From: Acidimicrobiaceae bacterium
GTDB lineage: Bacteria; Actinomycetota; Acidimicrobiia; Acidimicrobiales; Ilumatobacteraceae
Direction: 5' to 3'
Length of the DNA stretch: 64,000 bases
Assembly: GCA_947450115.1 (NCBI GenBank)
Contig: CANFUE010000007.1
Coordinates: 22,129-86,128, forward strand
Below the pieces are notes generated by a model. That model had not been told where the DNA came from. It ran no database searches and saw only the letters and a program-made list of their open reading frames with translations. The translations under genes were made by a program, and so were the position numbers. Below are positions 55,461-63,523 of this stretch, in pieces. Within the stretch, counting starts at the first letter, position 1; every line of letters starts with the position of its first letter.

Positions 55461-56460
55461 TAGCCCTATTGCTTCTTGCGCCACCAGCCAGCCGGCTGAG
55501 TCGCGCCACTAGTACTTCCATCACCAGTTCTTCTGGCCAGTCTCGTTGACCCCGTAATTGCACATCTGCATCGGCGAGCAACACAATGCCTTGAGCAATG
55601 GCATCGCTCCCCAACTTCTCGGCTTGCTGCATTGCTTTGCGCGCTGGGAACTCACTGCGAATGCTGAGCAGTGCCATTGCATCGGCAGGTGATGACACAT
55701 TTGCACCGTCGAGACGTGCAAAGCGTTCGAAGTGCCTGTGCAACAACACCATCACCTGGAGCGGATGCATTTCGCCAGCGTGCATGAGACGATGCAACAC
55801 CTTGAGTGCTTCGCCAGTATTACCCGAGTCGATTGCATCGGTGAGATGCCATGGCGCAGTGGAACCCGACTCGCCGAGAAAAATAACAACATCGTCGTAG
55901 GAAAGCTTTTTACCTGTTCCGTAAGTACTGAGCAAAGTGTCGACGATGCCCGGGAAGCGACCCGTGTCGTTACCCAAGGTGTCGTTGATTGCTGAAATGG
56001 CGTGCGGGTCGAGGCGCAAACCCGCAAGTTCTAACTGTTCACGAAACCACAACTCGCGCTCTTTGGGCTTTTGCGAGACCGCGGTTGCAACGGTGGAGCC
56101 GCCCGCTTTCTTGATGGCATCGAGAACAGACTTTGCCACTGCACCAGTTGCAGTGAAAATGAAATCGGTTGCAGCAACTGGGCTTGCTAAGTAGCCAACG
56201 AGTGGTTGCAGGGCATCGACTTTGGGCACATTGATGTGACGCAGCACTACCACTCGCCGCTCGGTGAATAACGCCAAAGTATTTGCTGCATCTACTGCTG
56301 CCCGAACCGACATTTCCACTTCTTCAACGGTGGATTTTTCGGCATCGAAATCGTCGAGCATGAGCGACCTGTCGCCATCGCCAATGAGTTCATGCACACG
56401 TGTGCCGAGTTCCTCCAACACAAGCGATTCATCGTCGCCAGTAATGAGATAAATCGTCAC
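55444..56460 (-). CDS. holA: DNA polymerase III subunit delta
   Basis: Clamp-loader subunit of 338 residues. I start it at GTG 56460 (V-T-I-Y-L-I-T-G-D-D-E), where the first strand of HolA begins and where GTGA overlaps the comEC stop. The longer frame lies inside comEC. Further marks are YLASPVAATDFIFTATG and the C-terminal helical collar with HRLMHAGEMHPLQVMVLLHRHF. The order comEA, comEC, holA, rpsT, lepA is the standard neighbourhood. Confidence 0.92.
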   Translation of the reverse strand: MTIYLITGDDESLVLEELGTRVHELIGDGDRSLMLDDFDAEKSTVEEVEMSVRAAVDAANTLALFTERRVVVLRHINVPKVDALQPLVGYLASPVAATDFIFTATGAVAKSVLDAIKKAGGSTVATAVSQKPKERELWFREQLELAGLRLDPHAISAINDTLGNDTGRFPGIVDTLLSTYGTGKKLSYDDVVIFLGESGSTAPWHLTDAIDSGNTGEALKVLHRLMHAGEMHPLQVMVLLHRHFERFARLDGANVSSPADAMALLSIRSEFPARKAMQQAEKLGSDAIAQGIVLLADADVQLRGQRDWPEELVMEVLVARLSRLAGGARSNRAISRQR

Positions 56461-57698
56461 GTCACTAGTTTCGCACAGCGCTGTCCGATGACTGCCACCC
56501 ACCACACCCAACGCACCCCAAAACGCATGGGGAGCATCACCGCTTCACCCCGCCCCACGCTCATCATTCCCGCAAGAAGACACACCGGGAGCCCCACCAA
56601 CATCACAACACCAGCTATGGGGACGGCAAAAAGATTAGTGATGAGACCAATAGGGCTCACACGCCCGAATGCCAAGTACATCGGTAGTGCAGTTCCGATT
56701 TGAGCAGCTGTTGTTGTTGCCAGTGGTTCTGCAATGAGCCCAGGCACATGACACTTGCGCAATGCACGTTGAAGAGGCTTCATCAGCACAATGAGCCCTG
56801 CAGTTGCACCTGACGACATCCAAAAGCCCACTTGCCACATCAACATGGGGTCAATAACAACCAGCCCCGCCACGCATAGCACGAGTACCGCTAAAGATTT
56901 CACTTGCCAGCCCGCAGTGAAGCACAACACCGATATCGCCGCCATTGCCGCAGCGCGCAACACCGATGGCTCAGCGCGGGTGAGCACGGTGAACCATGCC
57001 AATACGGAAAGTGTGGCAACGAGTCGCACACGAGGCCGCATGCGCGTCAGAAGTGGTGCAGCTGCAGCTAAAACAAATGCAATGTTTTGCCCCGACACCG
57101 CGGTGAGATGTGAAAGCCCCGAGTCACGAAAGGCACTGATCATTTCGCGTGGTTGATTGCGATCATCACCAATCACCAATCCTAAAAAGAGTGCGGCTTC
57201 ATTAGCCGGCAATCGCGATGCTCCAGTTGCCAGCAAACGACGAATGCGATTGGTGGCGCGCGTGAATGCCGAACCATCGCTCCACGTTGATGCCACTTTC
57301 ACCGCAGTGAGTTGGCCAACGATGTGTTGCGTGGCGCGACGATGTTGTTGTGTTGGCGATACTTCGCTGCGCTGCGCAGAAAGAAAAACCAACTCCCCTG
57401 CTAAATGCTGAGACACTCGCCGCGCACTACCACCGTAAAGAGTTGCCTGATAACGCCATCCCTCGAGCTCAAATACTGCTCGCACTGCAGAACTGCGACT
57501 CGCAGCATTCACCAACACAGGGTCTGCCACCAAAGTGGCTACGCCGGAAAAACTCCCCATTGGGGCATACTCTGCTTTCTTCCATTCCGCCTGACACCGC
57601 AAGACAAGAAACACCGCAAACGCGCTGGTGGCGAGCACAGCGAGCAAAACGCGATGAAACCACCATTGAGACGTACGGGTCTCGTACGATTGACCCAT
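56457..57698 (-). CDS. comEC: ComEC/Rec2-family DNA uptake channel protein, short form
   Basis: Integral membrane protein with the competence domain, including GLVIGDDRNQPREMISAFRDSGLSHLTAVSGQN, split here as GLVIGDDRNQP and SHLTAVSGQNIAF. With the start at 57698 it has 413 residues, against 700-800 in full-length ComEC. The C-terminal metallo-beta-lactamase domain, thought to degrade the non-transported strand, is absent. The frame ends naturally and overlaps holA, so this is a short form rather than a window-edge truncation. The start shares the tetranucleotide CATG with the divergent gene; a GTG at 57704 is an alternative. Confidence 0.82.
   Translation of the reverse strand: MGQSYETRTSQWWFHRVLLAVLATSAFAVFLVLRCQAEWKKAEYAPMGSFSGVATLVADPVLVNAASRSSAVRAVFELEGWRYQATLYGGSARRVSQHLAGELVFLSAQRSEVSPTQQHRRATQHIVGQLTAVKVASTWSDGSAFTRATNRIRRLLATGASRLPANEAALFLGLVIGDDRNQPREMISAFRDSGLSHLTAVSGQNIAFVLAAAAPLLTRMRPRVRLVATLSVLAWFTVLTRAEPSVLRAAAMAAISVLCFTAGWQVKSLAVLVLCVAGLVVIDPMLMWQVGFWMSSGATAGLIVLMKPLQRALRKCHVPGLIAEPLATTTAAQIGTALPMYLAFGRVSPIGLITNLFAVPIAGVVMLVGLPVCLLAGMMSVGRGEAVMLPMRFGVRWVWWVAVIGQRCAKLVT
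57685..57690 (+). promoter_or_regulatory. -10 box for leaderless small membrane-protein transcript
   Basis: TACGAT, six bases, ATG at 57697. The box lies inside the first codons of the divergent comEC. Confidence 0.45.
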
Positions 57699-58143
57699 GA
57701 GCACACCTGGCGAGCTACGCACGAAGCGCCCACGTATTGTGCCCGATGGCATTGTTGCTCATAAGCGCGACCTCGCCCAGCGCGGCGGTTTCGCTGCAGT
57801 AGGCATTGCAACTGCGCTCTCGCTTTTCGGGGCCATTGTTCTTGCTCTCACAAGTAGCGCATTTTTTGGCGCCATTGGTTTCATTGCTATTACGTGCGGT
57901 GTGCCACTTCTTCCTATGGTGGGCCTCCCTGCTCGCACGGGTGCTGCGCGTTGGCTCATTGCCATTGTGGGAAGCGCTGCCATTTGGTGGTGGGTAGGAC
58001 AACTCTCTGCTGCACGAGTGCGCAAATTTGCCGTAGCCGGCTGGAGTGATTGGGCCAAAGAGTTTGGTTTATACGCAGCAGCACTTGTACTTGGTGTGAT
58101 TTTTGCGTTGCTCATTGCCGCAAAATCTCTTGGCGCCCTGTAA
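57697..58143 (+). CDS. small integral membrane protein, function unknown
   Basis: A 148-residue protein with about four hydrophobic helices (near 32-52, 56-76, 84-103 and 122-144) and a basic N terminus (RTKRPRIVPDG). I recognise no family. It sits on the plus strand exactly between comEA and comEC, which are on the minus strand and usually adjacent. It ends three bases before the comEA stop. A leaderless-type box precedes the ATG. Confidence 0.6.
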   Translation: MSTPGELRTKRPRIVPDGIVAHKRDLAQRGGFAAVGIATALSLFGAIVLALTSSAFFGAIGFIAITCGVPLLPMVGLPARTGAARWLIAIVGSAAIWWWVGQLSAARVRKFAVAGWSDWAKEFGLYAAALVLGVIFALLIAAKSLGAL

Positions 58144-58146
58144 CTA

Positions 58147-58893
58147 CTACAGCGCAACAAAAGGTTTCATTGCTGCAAGTTTTCCGTCGCCAATTCCGGG
58201 CACCTTCAACAAGTCTTCCGCTTTGCCAAATGGCCCGTTCTTTGTACGAAATGCCACAATTGCTTTTGCAGTAGATGGGCCCACACTTGGCAGTGCTTCT
58301 AGTTCAAGCGCGCTAGCCGTGTTGATGTTAATGAGTGCACTTTTTACCGATGTTTCCGTTACGCCAACTGTTGGCGCAGCAGCAGTGGATGATGGCGAAC
58401 CCACTGCAGCAGATGGCTTTCTTCGCACGGCAATAGTGGTGTGAGGCCTCAGGCTTGAACGAATAGGTATGTACACCTGTTCTGCATCGAGCAACGGCAG
58501 TGCCAAGTTCACCGCAGCAGTATCGGCACTTGCCGTCACCCCACCTGCAGCATTCACCGCATCAATCACTCGCGCAGTGGGTTTCAAGCGATACACACCA
58601 GGCTTATTTACTGCACCCGCAACATGAACAACCACTTCACGCACAACAGCAGTGTTCATTTCCATGAGCGATGTGTTTGGTACTTCGCCGATAACGGACG
58701 AAGAAGAACTACTCGCGCTAGAGACAATCGCCAGAGGTAATGAGTTTTCTAATGGTGGCGCAGGGGCCCGCAACAGCCACCATGCACCCACGCACACCAC
58801 AGCTACTGAACCTGCTGTGGCAAATGCACGAGCAGGGCCGTACCACCTAATGAATTGAGAGCACTTTTCTTCGAGACGTTTGAGGTATTTCAT
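58147..58893 (-). CDS. comEA: ComEA-like DNA-binding competence protein
   Basis: A 248-residue membrane-anchored protein. One N-terminal helix (about 26-42) is followed by a Ser-rich linker, an SLBB domain (about 86-150, VVVHVAGAVNKPGVYRL) and a C-terminal double helix-hairpin-helix (about 188-246, ININTASALELEALPSVG, then LLKVPGIGDGKLAAM) that binds double-stranded DNA. With ComEC it would form the uptake machinery. Pilus genes are not in this window. Confidence 0.92.
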   Translation of the reverse strand: MKYLKRLEEKCSQFIRWYGPARAFATAGSVAVVCVGAWWLLRAPAPPLENSLPLAIVSSASSSSSSVIGEVPNTSLMEMNTAVVREVVVHVAGAVNKPGVYRLKPTARVIDAVNAAGGVTASADTAAVNLALPLLDAEQVYIPIRSSLRPHTTIAVRRKPSAAVGSPSSTAAAPTVGVTETSVKSALININTASALELEALPSVGPSTAKAIVAFRTKNGPFGKAEDLLKVPGIGDGKLAAMKPFVAL

Positions 58894-58933
58894 ACCTCCG
58901 TGTGTGCATTACCCACCCAAAAGTGGCAACCGC

Positions 58934-59638
58934 TTAGAAAAGAGCCGCTGTGAGCTGCTTGCGGTATTTCGCAGTGCGTGGATCTTCTGGGCCCATCGTT
59001 TCCAAAATATCTACATATTTCTGGCGGGCTACTTCGTCGAACTTCACAGTTGCCAGCAGTTCAACAAGTTGAGTATCGAAATCGTCAACGGGGTCGAGCG
59101 CCAAGCGCGCCGACGCAGCCACTTTGCGCACATCTTCGTTTTCAGGAACGCGCGTCAACAGCTGCAAGGCCTCGGTGGCGCGCTCGGTACGCACCATGAT
59201 GCGCGCCATAGCAACAACTGCTTCACTGTTTCCTGGCTCAATAGACAAAGCAACGCGCAGGCTTTCTTCATCGCCCGCATCGAGAAGACCACGCATCATT
59301 TGGCTCTCTGGTGAGGGCAAGAGCACTTCAATGAACTTTTGCACTACTTCTTCTGGCTGTGCACCCATAAAACCGTCGAAAACTTTGCCGTCTTTGAGGG
59401 CATATAAAGCAGGCACCGACTGCAATTGAAAAGCTTGGGCAATTTGCGGGCTTTCATCAACATTGACCCGCACCAAATAGACCTGACCCTGTGTGGCAGC
59501 CACCACTTTTTCCACCATGGCACTAAAGGGTGGGCACGCCGGCGACCGTGGCGACCAGAGGTCGACCACAACAGGAATAGAGGCCGAGCGCTCGAGCACT
59601 TCGGCTTGAAATGTGGCCTCAGTGACGTCAATTGCCAT
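58934..59638 (-). CDS. thioredoxin-like chaperone with tetratricopeptide tail (CnoX/YbbN-like)
   Basis: A 234-residue cytoplasmic protein. Residues about 5-105 are a thioredoxin fold in which the usual WCGPC becomes SPRSPACP, that is SxxC (Ser32, Cys35). The same replacement is seen in Escherichia coli CnoX (YbbN), a chaperedoxin without reductase activity. Residues about 120-230 are helical repeats of tetratricopeptide type. The ATG at 59638 follows a TAGCGT box (59646-59651, minus strand) by seven bases; the longer frame upstream has no such support. Confidence 0.85.
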   Translation of the reverse strand: MAIDVTEATFQAEVLERSASIPVVVDLWSPRSPACPPFSAMVEKVVAATQGQVYLVRVNVDESPQIAQAFQLQSVPALYALKDGKVFDGFMGAQPEEVVQKFIEVLLPSPESQMMRGLLDAGDEESLRVALSIEPGNSEAVVAMARIMVRTERATEALQLLTRVPENEDVRKVAASARLALDPVDDFDTQLVELLATVKFDEVARQKYVDILETMGPEDPRTAKYRKQLTAALF

Positions 59639-59703
59639 ATATATGACGCTATCGGCATCCGCATACGTCGCATCACGCCTTGAGTGACTAGTTTTCATAT
59701 CGC

Positions 59704-60741
59704 ATGACTACTGAATTGCCCACTGGGCTTACCCCTGAAATTGTCGCTTGGTTTGCCGCAAATATTGCTGGCGCAACCGCTCCCTTCCAATTCGAGATGA
59801 TTGCTGGTGGGCACTCAAACCTCACCTTTGGCGTCACCGATGCAAACGGCAAACGTTACGTGCTGCGCCGTCCGCCACTGGGCCACATGCTTGCCAGCGC
59901 TCACGACATGGGCCGCGAATACAAAATTATTGCAGCACTTAGCAAGAGCAATGTTCCTGTTGCGCCGGCACTTGGGTTTTGCACCGACCCCGCAGTGAGC
60001 GAGGCACCCTTTTACGTCATGGATTTCGTAGAAGGACACATTATTCGTGAGCCTGAAACTGCAGCACAGGTCTTCACCGTTGAAGCGCGTCGCCACGCCA
60101 GTGAATCACTTGTCGACACCATGGCCGCCATTCACGCCGCCAACCTTGTTGACGTTGGCCTCGACACCCTCGGCAAACACGAGGGATACATTGAACGCCA
60201 GCTGAAGCGTTGGTACGGCCAATGGAACGCACAAAAAACGCGCGATCTTCCCGCGGTCGACCGCGTACACGATGAATTACTGAAACGCATTCCTCCGCAA
60301 GGTCCTGCAACTTTGGTGCATGGCGACTATCGCCTCGACAACTGCATGATGAGCAGCAGCGGAGATGTTGTTGCCGTACTCGACTGGGAAATTTGCACAC
60401 TGGGCGACCCACTCGCCGACCTCGGACTTCTCATGGTCTATTGGACAGGACCTGGCGATGAGCCAAGTGCATGGGCGGGGCAATCGACCACCATTGAAGG
60501 TTTCTACAACCGTGCCGACCTTGCCACGCGTTATGCACAGGTTTCTGGCCGAGATGTTTCGCATATCGATTTCTACGTTGCCTTCGCATTCTGGAAACTC
60601 ACCTGCATCTTGGAAGGTGTTTATGCCCGTTACTTAGGTGGTGCACTCGGTGAGCGCAGCGCAGAGGAACTTGAACCCTTCAATCAGCAGGTTCTTGCTG
60701 CAGCTGCTAACGCAGAAAAGATTTTGGACTCCTTGAAGTGA
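59704..60741 (+). CDS. aminoglycoside-phosphotransferase-fold protein (ACAD10/11-like kinase)
   Basis: A 345-residue protein kinase-like fold. The nucleotide region includes AGGHSNLTFGV and RRPPLGHML near the N terminus; the catalytic loop LVHGDYRLDNCMM and the metal motif VLDWEICTLGDPLADLG (about 210-240) are intact. It belongs to the group related to the kinase domain of ACAD10/11, which phosphorylates hydroxyacyl-CoA intermediates, and is unlikely to be an antibiotic resistance enzyme. Its stop overlaps the PAC2 start (GTGA). Confidence 0.87.
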   Translation: MTTELPTGLTPEIVAWFAANIAGATAPFQFEMIAGGHSNLTFGVTDANGKRYVLRRPPLGHMLASAHDMGREYKIIAALSKSNVPVAPALGFCTDPAVSEAPFYVMDFVEGHIIREPETAAQVFTVEARRHASESLVDTMAAIHAANLVDVGLDTLGKHEGYIERQLKRWYGQWNAQKTRDLPAVDRVHDELLKRIPPQGPATLVHGDYRLDNCMMSSSGDVVAVLDWEICTLGDPLADLGLLMVYWTGPGDEPSAWAGQSTTIEGFYNRADLATRYAQVSGRDVSHIDFYVAFAFWKLTCILEGVYARYLGGALGERSAEELEPFNQQVLAAAANAEKILDSLK

Positions 60742-61625
60742 GACCGCCTCTACGCATCGACGGCGAACTGCCAACGCTTCACGAACCCGTTCTCATTGTG
60801 ATGCTCACCGGCTGGATTGATGCTTCTGCAGCAGCATTTGGTGCGATGGAAGCAATTAAAAAAGGAACCCACGCCAAGCGCATTGTTACCTTTGACCCCG
60901 ACAGCTTCATCGACTACCGCGTACGCCGCCCCGTCATGGAACTACGCGATGGAAAGAATGAAAAACTGGTGTGGTCGGCTCCTGAAATGTACGCAGGCAA
61001 AGACGACAATGATCGCGATGTACTCATTTTGTGTGGTCCTGAGCCCGATTCTGCATGGCTGTATTTCGCCGATGTGGTGGGCGACCTCTGCCTCAAACTT
61101 GGCGTGGTGAAAATGTTTGGCATTGGTGCATACCCGTTTGCCGCACCCCATACACGGCCTCCACAACTGTCGTGCACTTCACCATCGGAAGTTGCGCTTG
61201 CCGAGGTTCCTTTCATTAAAAGTTCTGCCGATGTTCCTGCTGGCATGGAGTCGGTATTGGAGCACGCCATGCAAGAACGCGGCATCCAAGCACTCGGCTT
61301 ATGGGGTCAAGTACCGCATTACGTTTCCGCCATGCCCTACCCCGCTGCATCAGCAGCATTAGTAGGCGCAGTACAAATGGTTGCCGGGCTTTCTATCGAC
61401 GTAGCCGACCTGCGTACTGAAGCAGTGTTGCAGCGCGAACGTATCGACAAGTTGGTGTCGGGCAATGCTGAACACTTGCAAATGGTGCAACAACTAGAAA
61501 CCGCTTTTGACGAAGCAGTATCGGCAGGAAACATCATTGCCGATACTCAGTCTTCTGGCTCTGGCGATGCTATTGCCGACGAAATTGAATCTTTCCTACG
61601 GGAACAAAACGATTTAGGTAATTAA
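60738..61625 (+). CDS. PAC2 family protein
   Basis: A 295-residue protein of the PAC2 family (proteasome assembly chaperone 2-like), widespread in Actinobacteria but poorly understood. Marks are VLIVMLTGWIDASAAA near residue 20, a DFRxxRP-like IDYRVRRP and the FGIGAYPFAAPHTRP region. It starts with GTG overlapping the previous stop, so it is translationally coupled to the phosphotransferase gene. Confidence 0.87.
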   Translation: MRPPLRIDGELPTLHEPVLIVMLTGWIDASAAAFGAMEAIKKGTHAKRIVTFDPDSFIDYRVRRPVMELRDGKNEKLVWSAPEMYAGKDDNDRDVLILCGPEPDSAWLYFADVVGDLCLKLGVVKMFGIGAYPFAAPHTRPPQLSCTSPSEVALAEVPFIKSSADVPAGMESVLEHAMQERGIQALGLWGQVPHYVSAMPYPAASAALVGAVQMVAGLSIDVADLRTEAVLQRERIDKLVSGNAEHLQMVQQLETAFDEAVSAGNIIADTQSSGSGDAIADEIESFLREQNDLGN

Positions 61626-61648
61626 CACATCACACATTGGGGGAAACA

Positions 61649-62452
61649 ATGACAACGCGCAACGATATTTCACAACTGCTCTCACTAGAAGGAAAGCATG
61701 CAGTAGTAACTGGTTCCGCTACTGGCATTGGTGAAGGCATTGCAGAAATCTTTGCTGCCGCAGGTGCGACAGTCACGGTTGCCGACCGCGATGGTGTGGG
61801 CGCGCAGCGTGTTGCCTCGGCAATTGGTGGACGCGCCGTGCAAGTTGACCTCACGAACGAGAAAGAAGTTCTTGATCTCATCAATGGCATGGAGCAAGTT
61901 GACATTGTGGTGAACAATGCTGGTAGCTACTTCGATGTGGGCCCCATTCTCGACCAAAGCATCGACAGCTGGCGCCGCGCGATGGACAACAACCTCACCA
62001 CCTGTTACCTCGTGAGCCGCGCTGCGGCACGTCGCATGATTGACGCTGGCAACGGCGGTTCAATTGTCAACATTTCTTCTGTTGACGGCCTTCTCCCTTG
62101 CATGGGAACTGGCTATGACACCGCCAAAGCAGCAGTGATTCAATTCTCGCGTTCGCTGGCAGTCGACCTTGCGCCACATAACATTCGCGTGAACAACATT
62201 GCCCCTGGCCACATCATGGTGGAAACATTACGGAAAATGAAAGACGGCGAGATTCCTGCTTTGTGGCCACAAAAGCATGAAAAGACTGGTCTCATGAACG
62301 ACCTCACCAAGGCTCGCTCGGCCAACATTCCACTTGGCCACTCGGGCGTACCGAGCGATATTGGCAATGCTTCTCTCTTTTTGGCAAGCGATGCCGCTGC
62401 CTACATCACTGGCGTCACCTTGCCTGTCGATGGTGGTTGGTTACTCATCTAA
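61649..62452 (+). CDS. short-chain dehydrogenase/reductase (SDR)
   Basis: A 267-residue NAD(P)H-dependent classical SDR. The cofactor loop TGSATGIGEG, the NNAG strand motif (VVNNAGSYF), the active-site Ser in NISSVDG and the catalytic YDTAKAAV (Tyr and Lys) are seen, with the C-terminal GVTLPVDGGWLL. The ATG at 61649 has a good site (GGGGGAA). Substrate unknown. Confidence 0.92.
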   Translation: MTTRNDISQLLSLEGKHAVVTGSATGIGEGIAEIFAAAGATVTVADRDGVGAQRVASAIGGRAVQVDLTNEKEVLDLINGMEQVDIVVNNAGSYFDVGPILDQSIDSWRRAMDNNLTTCYLVSRAAARRMIDAGNGGSIVNISSVDGLLPCMGTGYDTAKAAVIQFSRSLAVDLAPHNIRVNNIAPGHIMVETLRKMKDGEIPALWPQKHEKTGLMNDLTKARSANIPLGHSGVPSDIGNASLFLASDAAAYITGVTLPVDGGWLLI

Positions 62453-62500
62453 TTCCACGGTCATCTATAGTTTTCTCATTCACGAAGCGAATGGGGAATC

Positions 62501-63520
62501 ATGAAAGTAGATGGCGGAATAGCACTCGACCTCCACCAATCGGTGCAGTCGGCAAAAGATGCAGAAGCAGCTGGGTACTCAGGTGCCTGGACAGCAGAAA
62601 CAAATCACGACCCATTCTTTCCTCTACTTCTTGCTGCCGAACACACCACGCAAATTGAGCTTGGAACTTCCATTGCTGTTGCCTTTGCGCGCAACCCGAT
62701 GACTCTTGCCAACATTGGTTGGGATCTCCAGTCGTATTCGCGTGGTCGATTCGTTTTGGGTTTGGGCAGCCAAATCAAACCGCACATCACCAAGCGCTTC
62801 AGCATGGAGTGGAGCCACCCCGCAGCACGCATGCGCGAAATGGTGTTGGCTATTCGAGCTATTTGGGACACCTGGCAAAACGGAACCAAGTTGGAGTTTC
62901 GTGGCGACTATTACACCCACACACTCATGACCCCCTTCTTCACACCGAACCCCGACGACATCGCTGCGTTTGGAGTGCCCAAAATTTTCCTCGCAGGTGT
63001 GGGTGAGCTCATGACCGAAGTTGCTGGCGAAGTGTGTGACGGCTTTATTTGTCACGGATTCACCACAGAAAAGTATTTGCGTGAAGTCACTATTCCTGCA
63101 CTCGCCCGTGGTCGCGCAAAAGCCGGCAAAACAATGGAGGGCTTCGAAGTAGTTGGTCCATCATTCGTTGTTACCGGTAACAACGATCAAGAGTTGGAAG
63201 CAGCCGCTACCGGCACACGCCAGCAAATTGCTTTCTATGGCTCAACACCCGCCTACCGCGGCGTACTCGACATTCACGGATGGGGCGGCCTTCAAGACGA
63301 ACTCAACTCGCTCTCAAAGGCTGGCAAATGGGTTGAGATGGGCAATGTCATCAACGACGAGATTCTCAACACCTTTGCAGTTGTGGGCAAGCCAGAAACC
63401 ATTGCCAGCGAACTTGGACGCCGCTATAGCGACGTCATTCAACGCATTAGTTTTTACGCACCATACAAGAGCGACCCAGAACGTTGGAGCCAGGTCATTG
63501 CCGACTTGAAGTCGGCATAA
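62501..63520 (+). CDS. LLM-class flavin-dependent oxidoreductase (F420-type)
   Basis: A 339-residue luciferase-like protein, second of its kind here. Visible are DLHQSVQSAKDAEAAGYSG near the start, ELGTSIAVAFARNPMTLA, and SRGRFVLGLGSQIKPH around residue 85-100. It matches the F420-dependent actinobacterial subgroup by outline. A ribosome site (GGGGAA) and a TATAGT box about 30 bases upstream give it a normal leader, unlike several neighbours. Confidence 0.88.
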   Translation: MKVDGGIALDLHQSVQSAKDAEAAGYSGAWTAETNHDPFFPLLLAAEHTTQIELGTSIAVAFARNPMTLANIGWDLQSYSRGRFVLGLGSQIKPHITKRFSMEWSHPAARMREMVLAIRAIWDTWQNGTKLEFRGDYYTHTLMTPFFTPNPDDIAAFGVPKIFLAGVGELMTEVAGEVCDGFICHGFTTEKYLREVTIPALARGRAKAGKTMEGFEVVGPSFVVTGNNDQELEAAATGTRQQIAFYGSTPAYRGVLDIHGWGGLQDELNSLSKAGKWVEMGNVINDEILNTFAVVGKPETIASELGRRYSDVIQRISFYAPYKSDPERWSQVIADLKSA

Positions 63521-63523
63521 CTT

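Noticed and set aside
59704..60741. Aminoglycoside resistance kinase
   Set aside because: The motifs and length fit the ACAD10/11-related group with GDPLADLG, and the neighbour is PAC2; nothing suggests a resistance role.
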